Assembly (NCBI GenBank): GCA_018819515.1
Contig: JAHJPX010000008.1
Location: 160,435-224,434 of the forward strand
Length of the DNA: 64,000 bases
From: Gammaproteobacteria bacterium
Lineage (GTDB): Bacteria; Pseudomonadota; Gammaproteobacteria; Burkholderiales; Rhodocyclaceae
Direction: 5' to 3'
Under the pieces are notes generated by a model, which ran no database searches, was not told where the DNA came from, and saw only the letters and a program-made list of their open reading frames with translations. Below are positions 1-10,161 of the stretch, piece by piece; the stretch's first letter is position 1, and every line of letters starts with the position of its first letter. Both the position numbers and the translations under genes were made by a program.

Positions 1-213
1 CGCAACCGCGAGACGCTTGCGACGGGCCAACTGTTGCGGCTGACACGGGCGCGGGGCCGGCGGGTGCATTGCGAACGTGGCTGCATCTGGATCACCGCGC
101 CGGGCGAGCCCGACGACGTGTACCTGCTACCGGGTCAGACCTGGACGATCCCCGCTGACGGGCTGGTGCTCGTCGAAGCGGAAAGCGACGCGGTTGTCTC
201 GCTGGACTGCTAA
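1..213 (+). CDS. DUF2917 family protein, C-terminal part (partial)
   Basis: The reading frame is open from the first base and ends at TAA 211-213, so only about 70 C-terminal residues are in the window and the start lies upstream. The visible protein holds the pattern VHCERGCIWITAPGEPDD, then LLPGQTW and GLVLVEAE. This Cys/Trp-rich core followed by a small beta-rich tail is typical of DUF2917, a cupin-like family of unknown function common in beta- and gammaproteobacteria. No catalytic role can be assigned. It ends 13 bases before the tRNA. Family assignment is from recalled motif similarity. Confidence 0.7.
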   Translation, partial: RNRETLATGQLLRLTRARGRRVHCERGCIWITAPGEPDDVYLLPGQTWTIPADGLVLVEAESDAVVSLDC

Positions 214-226
214 AATCAGTTCGTCC

Positions 227-300
227 GCGGGCGTCGTATAACGGCATTACCTCAGCTTCCCAAGCTGATGACGAGGGTTCGACTCCCTTCGCCCGCTCCA
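227..300 (+). tRNA. tRNA-Gly(CCC)
   Basis: A 74-base cloverleaf can be drawn. The acceptor stem GCGGGCG (227-233) pairs with CGCCCGC (290-296), followed by discriminator T and an encoded CCA (298-300). The anticodon stem TCAGC/GCTGA encloses the loop TTCCCAA, giving anticodon CCC, and the T-loop GGTTCGACTCC is canonical. It reads GGG glycine codons. The encoded CCA is usual for proteobacteria. It sits alone between the DUF2917 gene and the HDOD gene. Confidence 0.95.
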
Positions 301-320
301 AGGGAGCAGCCCGGCAGACC

Positions 321-1187
321 ATGGAACCGCCGAACGACGACAAGACGGGCGCGGCCCTCAACGCCCAGCGCTTCCAGATGCTCGAAGACATCGCCCAGGA
401 GCTGTCGGGCGACGTCGTCTTCCCGACCGCATTCGACGTCGTCACGCGCCTGCGCAAGGCGCTGCAAAATCCCGATCTGCCCTTGCCGCGACTCGCGGAA
501 ATCGTCGAGATGGAACCGCTGATCTCCGGACGCCTGATCGGCCTGGCCAACTCGGTCGCCTTCCGGCGGCGCGGCATGGAGGTGCGGAGTGTCAAGGTGG
601 CGGTGACCCGCCTTGGCATCAACCTCGTGCGCAGCACCGCCATGGGCATTTCCATGAACCAGTTGTTGCGCGCCAAGGATCTGCTGCCCTTCCGCGATAT
701 CGCCCAGCGCCTCTGGCAGCATTCGCTGCACACGGCGGCGGCGGCCGATGTCATCGCCCAGCGCATGACCAGCATCGCCCCGGACGAAGCTCTGCTGGCC
801 GGGCTGGTGCACGATCTGGGCGCCTTCTACATGCTCTATCGCGCCAGCCAGTACGAGGAACTGCGCACTCGTCCCGACACCATCCGCTACCTGATCACGG
901 AGTGGCACGAGAGCATCGGCCATTCGCTGCTCATCGCGCTGGGCATGCCGCACGCGATCGCCGACGCCATGCGCGACCACGACCGGCCGCGGCCCATTCC
1001 GCGGCCGCCGCGGAACCTCGCCGACGTGGTATACGTCGCCAACGTCCTGGCCGGCGGCAAATTCGAGTGGCTGTCGCGCGATTCGGACGCGGCCGCCGCC
1101 GAAACGGTCGAGCTGCCGATCGAGTTTGTCGACATGAAAGCCGACATCGAAACGCGCGAAAAGGAAATGCGCGCGATCTTCGGCTGA
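321..1187 (+). CDS. HDOD domain signalling protein
   Basis: A 288-residue cytoplasmic protein. Most of it is an HDOD domain, the HD-related output domain found in bacterial signalling proteins. The sequence FPTAFDVVTRLRKAL with LPRLAEIVEMEPLISGRL marks its start, and SLHTAAAADVIAQR with LLAGLVHDLGAFY is the HD-like core (the HD pair is at HDLG). HDOD proteins generally lack proven catalytic activity and act as scaffolds in regulation of motility, stress or nucleotide signalling. ATG 321 is chosen for a purine-rich AGGGAG upstream and a natural N-terminus. The stop is 7 bases before the mutY start, so the two may be cotranscribed. The target is unknown. Confidence 0.85.
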   Translation: MEPPNDDKTGAALNAQRFQMLEDIAQELSGDVVFPTAFDVVTRLRKALQNPDLPLPRLAEIVEMEPLISGRLIGLANSVAFRRRGMEVRSVKVAVTRLGINLVRSTAMGISMNQLLRAKDLLPFRDIAQRLWQHSLHTAAAADVIAQRMTSIAPDEALLAGLVHDLGAFYMLYRASQYEELRTRPDTIRYLITEWHESIGHSLLIALGMPHAIADAMRDHDRPRPIPRPPRNLADVVYVANVLAGGKFEWLSRDSDAAAAETVELPIEFVDMKADIETREKEMRAIFG

Positions 1188-1194
1188 ACCGAAG

Positions 1195-2253
1195 GTGTCC
1201 GCCGCCGGACCCGTATCCTTCGCCCGGCGCCTGATCCACTGGCAAAAGCGCCACGGTCGCCACGACCTGCCCTGGCAGAACACGAGCGCTCCTTATCGAG
1301 TCTGGCTGTCCGAGATCATGCTGCAGCAGACGCAGGTCTCCACCGTAATTCCGTATTACCTGCGTTTTCTCGAACGCTTTCCCGATCTGCAAGCACTTGC
1401 CGCCGCACCGGTAGACGAAGTAATGGCTCACTGGAGCGGGCTCGGCTACTACGCCCGCGCGCGCAACCTGCACGCCTGCGCGAATGTTGTCGTCGCCGAA
1501 CACGGGGGCGAGTTCCCGCGAGATCCCGAAACCATTGTCACCCTGCCCGGCATCGGCCGCTCGACGGCCAATGCCATCGCCGTCTTCTGCTTCGGCGCCC
1601 GCGCGCCCATCCTCGACGGCAACGTCAAGCGCCTGCTGGCCCGCCACGCCGGCATCGAAGGCTGGCCGGGCAGCCCAGCCGTGGAAAGTCAGTCGTGGCG
1701 GTACGCCGAGTCGCTGCTGCCCAAGACCGAAGTGGCCGCCTACATCCAGGCGCAGATGGATCTCGGCGCGACGGTCTGCACGCGCAGCCGGCCCAAGTGC
1801 GAACTTTGCCCTGTGGCCGACGATTGCGTCGCCCGCCGCGACGGACGCACGGCCGAACTGCCGAGTCCGAAGCCGCGCAAGGCGCTCCCGGAACGGGAAA
1901 CGACGATGCTGGTGTTGGTGGAATACGGCCGGGTGCTGCTGCTGTCCCGCCCGCCGACCGGCATCTGGGGCGGGCTGCTGTCGCTGCCGGAAGTAGCCGA
2001 TGCGAATACTGCCGAAGCAGAAGCCGCCCGTCTCGGCTGCGAGATACTGGAGAAGCAGGCGCTCACCCCGCTCACCCATAGCTTCACGCATTTCCGCCTG
2101 AACATCACGCCGCTACTTTGCGAGGTGCGCCAGACCAACACTGCCGCCGAACCCACCGCCCGTTGGCTCACCGCGGCCGAACTCTCGCAAGCGCCACTGC
2201 CCGCGCCCATCAGAAAGCTGCTAGCGGCTCTCCTCGATCAGCCGGCCATTTGA
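1195..2253 (+). CDS. mutY: A/G-specific adenine glycosylase
   Basis: Base-excision repair enzyme that removes adenine mispaired with 8-oxoguanine. All hallmarks are visible in 352 residues: catalytic Glu40 in WLSEIMLQQTQV, the helix-hairpin-helix LPGIGRSTANAI with catalytic Asp141, an iron-sulfur ligand set C195-x6-C202-x2-C205-x5-C211, and a C-terminal NUDIX-like domain that reads 8-oxoG. It starts at GTG 1195, just after the HDOD gene. A copy of the dispersed 24-bp motif lies inside at 1684-1707 and encodes ESQSWRYA. Compared with E. coli MutY as I recall it, this segment has the same length, so function is probably unaffected. Confidence 0.97.
   Translation: MSAAGPVSFARRLIHWQKRHGRHDLPWQNTSAPYRVWLSEIMLQQTQVSTVIPYYLRFLERFPDLQALAAAPVDEVMAHWSGLGYYARARNLHACANVVVAEHGGEFPRDPETIVTLPGIGRSTANAIAVFCFGARAPILDGNVKRLLARHAGIEGWPGSPAVESQSWRYAESLLPKTEVAAYIQAQMDLGATVCTRSRPKCELCPVADDCVARRDGRTAELPSPKPRKALPERETTMLVLVEYGRVLLLSRPPTGIWGGLLSLPEVADANTAEAEAARLGCEILEKQALTPLTHSFTHFRLNITPLLCEVRQTNTAAEPTARWLTAAELSQAPLPAPIRKLLAALLDQPAI
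1684..1707 (+). repeat. dispersed 24-bp motif, copy 1 (inside mutY)
   Basis: Forward copy; differs from consensus only by T for C at position 10. It is read in the frame giving ESQSWRYA in MutY between the helix-hairpin-helix and the iron-sulfur ligands. See the finding on the motif family for the alignment of all copies. Confidence 0.85.
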
Positions 2254-2263
2254 AGGCTGGGTC

Positions 2264-2287
2264 GGCGTACCGCCACGGCTGACTTTT
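2264..2287 (-). repeat. dispersed 24-bp motif, copy 2 (intergenic)
   Basis: A perfect-consensus copy on the minus strand in the 70-base gap between the mutY stop and the 3' end of the carbonic anhydrase gene. It faces copy 1 across 556 bases. This is the only strong copy wholly outside a gene. Confidence 0.9.
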
Positions 2288-2323
2288 TCGGAAAGCCGAC
2301 GCTCCCTGTGTTTCCGCGAACCG

Positions 2324-3910
2324 CTAACGGTTCTGCTTGATCAGCCGGTCGTTGAGCGGCTGGATCGGCCGCGCGTTGTAGGGATAGAGGCGCGCGAAGA
2401 TGGCGATCTGCTCGGGCGAGATCTTCAGCGGCTGCTTGAACACCATCCACAGCACGTCTTCGGTGCAGGGCGGCGTGGTCAGCGAACCCATGTAGGTGTA
2501 GTAATTCCTGTTTTCGGGCAGCAGCGCGTTGAGGTCGATCGCCACCGACGGCGTCACGTATTGGTTTTCCTCCAGCGGCAGGTGGTTCCAGAGCGTCTGG
2601 ATCAGCGGATTCTCCTGCCCTTGCTCGAGCAGGACGGCGATGACAGCCAGATTACCCTCGCTGTCGCGATGAACGAGGTGGACGACCATGTCGAAGGATT
2701 TGCCGTTGACGCGCTCTTCCGACGGCCGGTGGAAATGGAATTGCACGAACTCGTAGGTGCGCCCCATGATCGTCATGGTGCTGCCCTTGCCGACGTTGAC
2801 CTGTACGCTGTGGCCGTTGTCGACGATGTTGAAATGGGTGGGCAGGTAGTTGAACTGGATCGGTTCGAGGTCGACGCCGATGCCGTCGCGGATGTCGATC
2901 GGCGACTGCCGCTGGCCCGTGGCGCAAAGCTTGTATTCTGGCTTCAGTTTGCCCCAGTTGGCGGGCGAGCCTTCACCCTCGTAGCTCCAGTGCACCGCAT
3001 GGTGCTGAACGACCGCTTCCGGCACCGGCTTCGGGGTGGACTTCGGAGCGGGCTTCGAACGACGCACCGGCGCACGCCTGGGACCCGAGGTCGCAAATTG
3101 CATTTCGCGTTCGTGGAGCGTGATGTTGGCGACGGGCACCGGGTTGGGTGCGGGCGTCGGCGCCGGTTTGGCTGCCGGCTTCGGTTCGGCGGGTTTCGCG
3201 GCAGCGGCTTTTGCCTCGTTCGGCGCGGCTTCCTTCGACGCGGACGGCTGGGGCCGGTCCGGCACCGGCAAGCCGAAGAAGCGCGGCCGCTCGCTCGGCG
3301 GGCGAATTTCGATATTGGTCTCGGCAGCGGACTTCGGCCGCTGTTCAGCCGCCGACTGCGGCACGGCCGTTTCGGCGACGGGGACGGCCTGGCTCTTGGG
3401 TTCATCGCCGGCCGCACGCACATCGGCGTACATCACCCCCGGCTTGTCCTGTTGTGCCTCCTTGGCGGCCACCGCGGCATTTGCCGCAGCCGCCGCGATC
3501 GCGTGCGCTTCGCCGACGGTGCGCAACTTGCAGGCTTCCGCCAGCAGCTTGCCGTCGAGGCTGCCTTCGGACACGGCCACATCCTTCGGCGAACGGACCT
3601 TCTCCTCGCGGACCGCGACGTCGCCCTTCATGTACACCCGTCGCAGCGTGGCGAACGTTCCCGCCTCGCATTCGTAACGGTTCATCGCCTGAACCGCCGT
3701 GTAGCTGCCACCCCCATCCGTCAGTTCGCGCCCGAGCACAAGCTTGGTCCAGGCCACGGTCCGTCCCTTGCCGACGCGCATGATGCGCGTCTTGTCGATT
3801 TCGACCCGCTCGCCACCGGCCGTCGCCACCGCCTGCCAGTCGGCCGCCAACGCGCTGCCCGAGAGCACCAGACCGGCCACGAAAGCGGAGAAAACAGATG
3901 AGATGCGCAT
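2324..3910 (-). CDS. exported alpha-carbonic anhydrase with extra N-terminal domain
   Basis: A 528-residue exported protein that should interconvert CO2 and bicarbonate in the periplasm. Residues 1-22 form a signal peptide (VAGLVLSGSALA). Residues 23-130 resemble the small 'surface-adhesin protein E'-like domain with paired cysteines. Residues 135-305 are an Ala/Pro/Lys-rich linker. The alpha-carbonic anhydrase domain runs from HWSYEGEG (307) to near the end, with zinc ligands H392 and H394 in QFHFHRPSEE, H411 in VVHLVH, and the gate motif SLTTPPCTE. The start at 3910 is chosen because the signal peptide begins there. Stand-alone enzymes of this family are about 220-250 residues, so the N-terminal half is an unusual addition. 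It is divergent from thiC. Confidence 0.88.
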   Translation of the reverse strand: MRISSVFSAFVAGLVLSGSALAADWQAVATAGGERVEIDKTRIMRVGKGRTVAWTKLVLGRELTDGGGSYTAVQAMNRYECEAGTFATLRRVYMKGDVAVREEKVRSPKDVAVSEGSLDGKLLAEACKLRTVGEAHAIAAAAANAAVAAKEAQQDKPGVMYADVRAAGDEPKSQAVPVAETAVPQSAAEQRPKSAAETNIEIRPPSERPRFFGLPVPDRPQPSASKEAAPNEAKAAAAKPAEPKPAAKPAPTPAPNPVPVANITLHEREMQFATSGPRRAPVRRSKPAPKSTPKPVPEAVVQHHAVHWSYEGEGSPANWGKLKPEYKLCATGQRQSPIDIRDGIGVDLEPIQFNYLPTHFNIVDNGHSVQVNVGKGSTMTIMGRTYEFVQFHFHRPSEERVNGKSFDMVVHLVHRDSEGNLAVIAVLLEQGQENPLIQTLWNHLPLEENQYVTPSVAIDLNALLPENRNYYTYMGSLTTPPCTEDVLWMVFKQPLKISPEQIAIFARLYPYNARPIQPLNDRLIKQNR

Positions 3911-4041
3911 TGAAAGCCCCTGATCCAACTTGCGGTTTACGTCATTACGACGCGATCCACGCATACTTTAGCCGCAAATGCCACGGGTTGCATTCCAAGA
4001 GGCTTTCCAGTAGCGTCGGAAGTTCCCCAAGGAGTCGCCGA

Positions 4042-5899
<1,858 letters not shown>

Positions 5900-5901
<2 letters not shown>

Positions 5902-5923
5902 AAGTCAGCCGTGGTGAGACGCC
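5900..5923 (+). repeat. dispersed 24-bp motif, copy 3 (overlaps thiC stop)
   Basis: Forward copy with variations only at positions 16 and 18-19. Its first two bases (GA) complete the TGA stop codon of thiC, so the motif begins inside the gene's last codon and extends into the gap before the next gene. Confidence 0.85.
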
Positions 5924-5992
5924 ACGCTTCGCGCCGTTGCCGGCGCGAACCCGGTGCTATCATCGCTTTCCATTTGGCATTAATTGGAAGCC

Positions 5993-6820
5993 ATGGTCGC
6001 ACACGACAAACGCGTCCTGATTCTCTGCAAGACCTATCCATCGCCCAGTGCCAAGTATGCGGAGACGTCTTGCGTCGCCGGGGTCGACGAAGCTGGCAAT
6101 TTCGTTCGCCTCTATCCCGTACCGTTTCGATTGATCAGCAGCGACAAGCAGTTCAAGAAATGGCAATGGGTTTCAGCAAAGATGGAGCAGTCGCGTAGCG
6201 ATAGGCGGCCTGAGAGCCACAAGCTGTATGTCGATACGATTCATTGCCACGACGAGCCGCTGCCGACCAACAATAACTGGGAAGCGCGTCGTCTGGTTCT
6301 CGACAAGCTGCCTGTCTATTCGGATTTTACGGCACTGGACGCCGACCGCGAAAGCCGCGGCGTAACCCTCGCCCTTCTGCGCCCAACCAAAATTCTCGGG
6401 CTGGACATTTCACCTGCCGGCTCGCCCGAATGGACGGAGGAGGAAAAGGCGAAACTCGTCAGCTTGCAACGGCAGGCCGAGTTGTTCGACGACACCGATG
6501 CACGCAGCGTGGCGCAGCTACGCAAACTGCCCTTCGACTTCCATTACCGTTACGCCTGCGAGACACCGCAGGGAACGGTCGCGTACAAGCACAAGATCGT
6601 CGACTGGGAGGTAGGCGCTCTCTACTGGAACGTACGTCGGGGCCACGGTCGGGACTGGGAGCAGCCGTTTCGCGAGAAGCTTGAGTCGGAAATCCCGGCG
6701 GCCGACCTGATGTTTCTGCTCGGCACCATCCATCGCTTCCGTGATCAATGGCTGATCGTCAGCCTGATCTACCCGCCTAGGCAGCAGCCCGTTTCGGAAC
6801 CTCAGCAATCTCTGTTTTAG
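5993..6820 (+). CDS. putative dual OB-fold protein of a DUF488-linked conflict system
   Basis: A 275-residue cytoplasmic protein. It opens with VLILCKTYPSPSAKYAETSC, then GNFVRLYPVPFR and KKWQWVSAKMEQSRSDRRPES. I associate this pattern with the 'dual OB-containing' domain often encoded beside DUF488 genes in prokaryotic conflict islands; this is recall, not a search. The second half has short beta-rich segments (FDFHYRYAC, YKHKIVDWEVGALYWNV) compatible with an OB fold, and the C-terminus resembles a small binding tail (QQPVSEPQQSLF). ATG 5993 is preferred over TTG 5984, which lies 9 bases upstream. The 3' end overlaps the convergent DUF488 gene by 44 bases, supporting a functional link. A nucleic-acid-binding role is inference. 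Confidence 0.55.
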   Translation: MVAHDKRVLILCKTYPSPSAKYAETSCVAGVDEAGNFVRLYPVPFRLISSDKQFKKWQWVSAKMEQSRSDRRPESHKLYVDTIHCHDEPLPTNNNWEARRLVLDKLPVYSDFTALDADRESRGVTLALLRPTKILGLDISPAGSPEWTEEEKAKLVSLQRQAELFDDTDARSVAQLRKLPFDFHYRYACETPQGTVAYKHKIVDWEVGALYWNVRRGHGRDWEQPFREKLESEIPAADLMFLLGTIHRFRDQWLIVSLIYPPRQQPVSEPQQSLF

Positions 6821-7265
6821 CGGTCAGGTGAACAATCCGCGGACCACCCGCCGCCCGGATGGCAGCGGCCACCATGGAACGATGGCAATAGTTGAAATCC
6901 GACTCGAAGCAGACCAGGCATGCCGTTAGCGATCTCGACACCGAGGTCACTTCGGCGACGGCATCCTTTTGCTTGCGCAGGTGGGCAAGGAAACCACGCG
7001 TATAGGCGTCCCAGTTTTGGTTGTTCCTGTAGGCGTTCCGCACCGGCCTCGGGCAGCCCAGAGCCGGTACGTGCAGATATTCGATGCCGTGCCGGTTGAG
7101 CGTTTCGGCAAAGGCCGTCTTGGAAAACCCCTTCTTGCGTGACAAGGGCAGTTCGCGAACATCGACAATGACGCCGACCCCGACTTCTTTCAGGCGGGCA
7201 ACAAAGCTGTCGATGTTCAAACCCTCGTAGCCGAAGGTGAAAAGGGGGCGCTGCGGTGCTTTCAT
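6777..7265 (-). CDS. DUF488 family protein
   Basis: A protein of about 162 residues with the DUF488 signature: LFTFGYEGLNIDSFVARL near the start, VIVDVRELPLSRKKGFSK in the centre, and a Cys/His cluster CLVCFESDFNYCHRSMVA near the end. DUF488 proteins occur widely and turn up in defence neighbourhoods; their biochemical activity is not settled. It starts at ATG 7265 (a GTG at 7289 is possible and would sit 3 bases after the upstream gene). It follows the restriction-modification gene on the same strand with a 27-base gap and overlaps the 3' end of the convergent dual-OB candidate, so the three genes form a compact patch. Confidence 0.8.
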   Translation of the reverse strand: MKAPQRPLFTFGYEGLNIDSFVARLKEVGVGVIVDVRELPLSRKKGFSKTAFAETLNRHGIEYLHVPALGCPRPVRNAYRNNQNWDAYTRGFLAHLRKQKDAVAEVTSVSRSLTACLVCFESDFNYCHRSMVAAAIRAAGGPRIVHLTAKTEIAEVPKRAAA

Positions 7266-7292
7266 GGCCACATGGTAGCCGTCCGACACCGT

Positions 7293-10064
7293 CTAATCAA
7301 CGGCCCGCTTGCCGCCTCGTTTTCCGCGTGGCGTCTCCGTCGGCAACAGGCTGGTGAGCTTCTGATACCGCTCGAACAGGAAGGCCACCCGCGCGGCGTC
7401 GTTGGCGAAGCCCTTCTGGCCGTAGGCGGCATCGATGGCCGCGTCGAGCTTCTGGTGCGCCTTCACCAACGCCGGCGGCATGGCTACCGGATCGTAGAGA
7501 TCGGCCAGCGACGCGCCGGGGAACTGCGCACGTGCATCCAGCACGCCCTGCGCGGCAGCTTCGATCGCCGCGCGCTGCTTGTCGGTCGGGTTCTCCGGCC
7601 AGGGGAATGTGTTGTAGGTGTACTTCACTGAGTAGCGAATATCACTCTTCAGCCGGCCTGACGTGGTTCGCATCCAAGCCATGTGCATCGCGCTTGAGAC
7701 AACCCCGAAATGGTAGTTGGTGGCATCCGGAATGAACTGAAGATCGTTGGCTGCTATTACTTCCGATGGCAAGAAGCCGATCGGGATATAGCGGCGGTTT
7801 TCCGACGAAGTCCTCGGCAAGGCGAGGTATCGGCCAGACAAGGGCTGGCGATTCTCTGTGAATAGGGTAGGTGTCTTGGCTTTCTCGCGTGTTGCAGCCT
7901 TCGCGCTGGCTTCGCGCATGCGCTGGACTTCGCGAACACGCCCCATCACCTGCGGCATGTCTCGCAATGCTTGTGGGGGGCAATCAACAAGCCAAAGGCA
8001 ATATCGCACATGGCTGTTGATGAATCCCTCGGCACCAACGTATGGACGAATCCAAGGCGCAGCCTGCGGTTCAGAAGCCAATAGCGACGACCTTTCTTCT
8101 GGTTCCAGAATCAGGTTTCCGCCGTCCGCAGGAATACTGCCATTCGCGATGCTGGGAACATTGCAGAGCGGGGTCATACGGCCCATCGCCAGTACGTCGG
8201 GACCGTCGACCAGATAGGGATTGATGTTCTTCACCACCACCGCGTGCGGTTCGCCGCGGATGTCCTCGTACTCGAAGATCACCTTGCGCTCGACATCCTG
8301 ATGGCCGAAACCGACGATCACGCAATGCACCGCCGCCATGCCGCGCGCCTCGTTGCTCCACTGGAAGGTGCGGTGTGCGAAATGAATGTGGATGCCCTGC
8401 GCCAGCAGCCAGCCCCACAGCACGCCGACCTGCTCCCCCTGCGTGATGCTGTTGGTCGAAACGAAGGCGCAGCGCGTTGCCGTGCCCTTCGTGTAGTGCG
8501 CGGCCTTGACGTACCACGCGGCAACGAAGTCCAGCAGGCCGGCGTTGGCAATGCCCTCGAACACAACGGCAACATCGGCGCGCTGTGCATCGTCCATGAA
8601 CTTGGCGCCGACGAAAGGCGGATTGCCGAGCACATAGGTGCAACGCTCGGCGGGCAGAACCTCGTTCCAGTCCAGTCGCAGGGCATTGGCGCAGTGGATG
8701 TGCGGCGTGGTCTTGAGCGGAATGCGGGCGAAGTAGAGGCCGAACTCTTCCGACACGCGGACGTTCATCTGGTGGTCGATCAGCCACAGCGCGACCTGGG
8801 CAATCTGCGCCGGGAATTCCTCGATCTCGATGCCGTAGAACTGGTCGACGTCGATGCGGATCAGTTGGTGGATGTCGAGCACCTGCTGGCCGCTTTCGTG
8901 GCTGGCACGCAGCACTTCCAGCTCCAGCTTGCGCAGTTCGCGGTAGGCGATGACGAGGAAGTTGCCGCAGCCGCAGGCCGGGTCGAAAAAGCTCAGGCCG
9001 CGCAGTTTCTTGTGGAACTCGAACAACTTGTTGCGGTTGCCCTTGATGCGCTGGAAATCGGCCCACAGGTCATCGAGGAACAGCGGTTTGATCAGCTTGA
9101 GGATGTTCTCTTCGCTGGTGTAGTGGGCACCGAGGTTGCGGCGCGCCTTGTCGTCCATGATGGACTGGAACAGCGCGCCGAAGATGGCCGGCGAGATGCT
9201 GCTCCAGTCGAGCGCGCAACATTCGAGCAGCGCGTCGCGCATGCCGCGGTCAAACGAGGCGATGGGCAATGCTTCCTCGAACAATCGGCCGTTGACGTAA
9301 GGGAAAGCGGCCAGTTGTTCATCCAGGTTCCTGGAACGCCGGGCCTCTTCGGTGTTGAGCACCTGAAACAACTGCGCCAACTGCGGGCCGAGATCGGCGC
9401 CGTCGGTGTCCGTGCGCTCATCCAACCACAGCCGGAACGCGGAGGCCGGCTGGAAGATGCCGGTATCTTCGGCAAACAGACAGAACAGAAGTCGCACCAG
9501 CAGGAGTTCGAGCGCATGGTCGGTGTAGCCACTGGCTTTGAGAAGGTCGTGCAAGGCCCCCATGCGCTCGGCGGCTTTGATGTTCACCGGGTTTTGGGGG
9601 GCAATTTCCTGGGTGCGGTAACCGGCGACGAAGGCGAAATGCTTGATGCGCTTGTGCAGGTCGGCCAGCTTGAACTCGATGTCGTTGGCACCTTCGAGGT
9701 CATAGAGGCGGAAGCGGGCAAAGTCGGATACAAGGATGTAGCGCGGCAGATCGCGCTCGGCCAGACCGTCGAAGTAGTCGATGGCTTGCGCGAAGGCACG
9801 GTCGAGGTCCTGGCCGGCGCTCTTGTGCTCGATCAACAGCGTGCCTTTCCAGAAGGCGTCGATGCGACCATTCTTCAGTTTCTCGCCAGCACGGGTGAGT
9901 TGCACCTGCTTCTCGAAACTGGCGACTCGTTTCCGGTCGAGGCCGAAGATGTCGAAGAACTCGTTCCAGAAACTCTGCGCTTCAGCGCGCTCGGATTCTT
10001 CGCCGGCCCAGCGACGGGAAAACTCGTGGGCACGGCTGCGGATTTCGTTCCAGGAGAGCGGCAT
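7293..10064 (-). CDS. MmeI-like single-chain restriction-modification enzyme (type IIL/IIG)
   Basis: A 923-residue protein combining cleavage, methylation and target recognition in one chain. The N-terminal PD-(D/E)xK nuclease motif is intact: D69, then E79-H80-K81. A helical linker follows (about 160-340), then an N6-adenine methyltransferase with SAM motif DPACGCGNF (361-369) and catalytic NPPF (481-484). The C-terminal third should hold the target recognition domain. Length matches MmeI (about 919). ATG 10064 is chosen over a TTG at 10091; no clear ribosome site is seen for either. No separate methyltransferase is nearby, as expected for enzymes that protect the host by modifying one strand. 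It contains no copy of the dispersed motif. Confidence 0.88.
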   Translation of the reverse strand: MPLSWNEIRSRAHEFSRRWAGEESERAEAQSFWNEFFDIFGLDRKRVASFEKQVQLTRAGEKLKNGRIDAFWKGTLLIEHKSAGQDLDRAFAQAIDYFDGLAERDLPRYILVSDFARFRLYDLEGANDIEFKLADLHKRIKHFAFVAGYRTQEIAPQNPVNIKAAERMGALHDLLKASGYTDHALELLLVRLLFCLFAEDTGIFQPASAFRLWLDERTDTDGADLGPQLAQLFQVLNTEEARRSRNLDEQLAAFPYVNGRLFEEALPIASFDRGMRDALLECCALDWSSISPAIFGALFQSIMDDKARRNLGAHYTSEENILKLIKPLFLDDLWADFQRIKGNRNKLFEFHKKLRGLSFFDPACGCGNFLVIAYRELRKLELEVLRASHESGQQVLDIHQLIRIDVDQFYGIEIEEFPAQIAQVALWLIDHQMNVRVSEEFGLYFARIPLKTTPHIHCANALRLDWNEVLPAERCTYVLGNPPFVGAKFMDDAQRADVAVVFEGIANAGLLDFVAAWYVKAAHYTKGTATRCAFVSTNSITQGEQVGVLWGWLLAQGIHIHFAHRTFQWSNEARGMAAVHCVIVGFGHQDVERKVIFEYEDIRGEPHAVVVKNINPYLVDGPDVLAMGRMTPLCNVPSIANGSIPADGGNLILEPEERSSLLASEPQAAPWIRPYVGAEGFINSHVRYCLWLVDCPPQALRDMPQVMGRVREVQRMREASAKAATREKAKTPTLFTENRQPLSGRYLALPRTSSENRRYIPIGFLPSEVIAANDLQFIPDATNYHFGVVSSAMHMAWMRTTSGRLKSDIRYSVKYTYNTFPWPENPTDKQRAAIEAAAQGVLDARAQFPGASLADLYDPVAMPPALVKAHQKLDAAIDAAYGQKGFANDAARVAFLFERYQKLTSLLPTETPRGKRGGKRAVD

Positions 10065-10137
10065 TGACGTGCTAGTCTGGGCTGTGAACAACGAATGCTA
10101 GCGGAAATGCGTTAAGATTTCCGCGAGTCACTGTTCT

Positions 10138-10161
10138 GAAAGTCAGCCATGGTGATACGCC
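10138..10161 (+). repeat. dispersed 24-bp motif, copy 4 (supplies a start codon)
   Basis: Forward copy in which position 12 is A, creating ATG at 10149-10151. This ATG is the apparent start of the DUF4124 gene, so the first residues MVIRR come from the motif. It lies in the gap between the divergent restriction-modification gene and this gene. Confidence 0.85.

Noticed and set aside
8244..10067. Long plus-strand open frame of 607 codons
   Set aside because: Antisense shadow of the restriction-modification gene without recognisable motifs.
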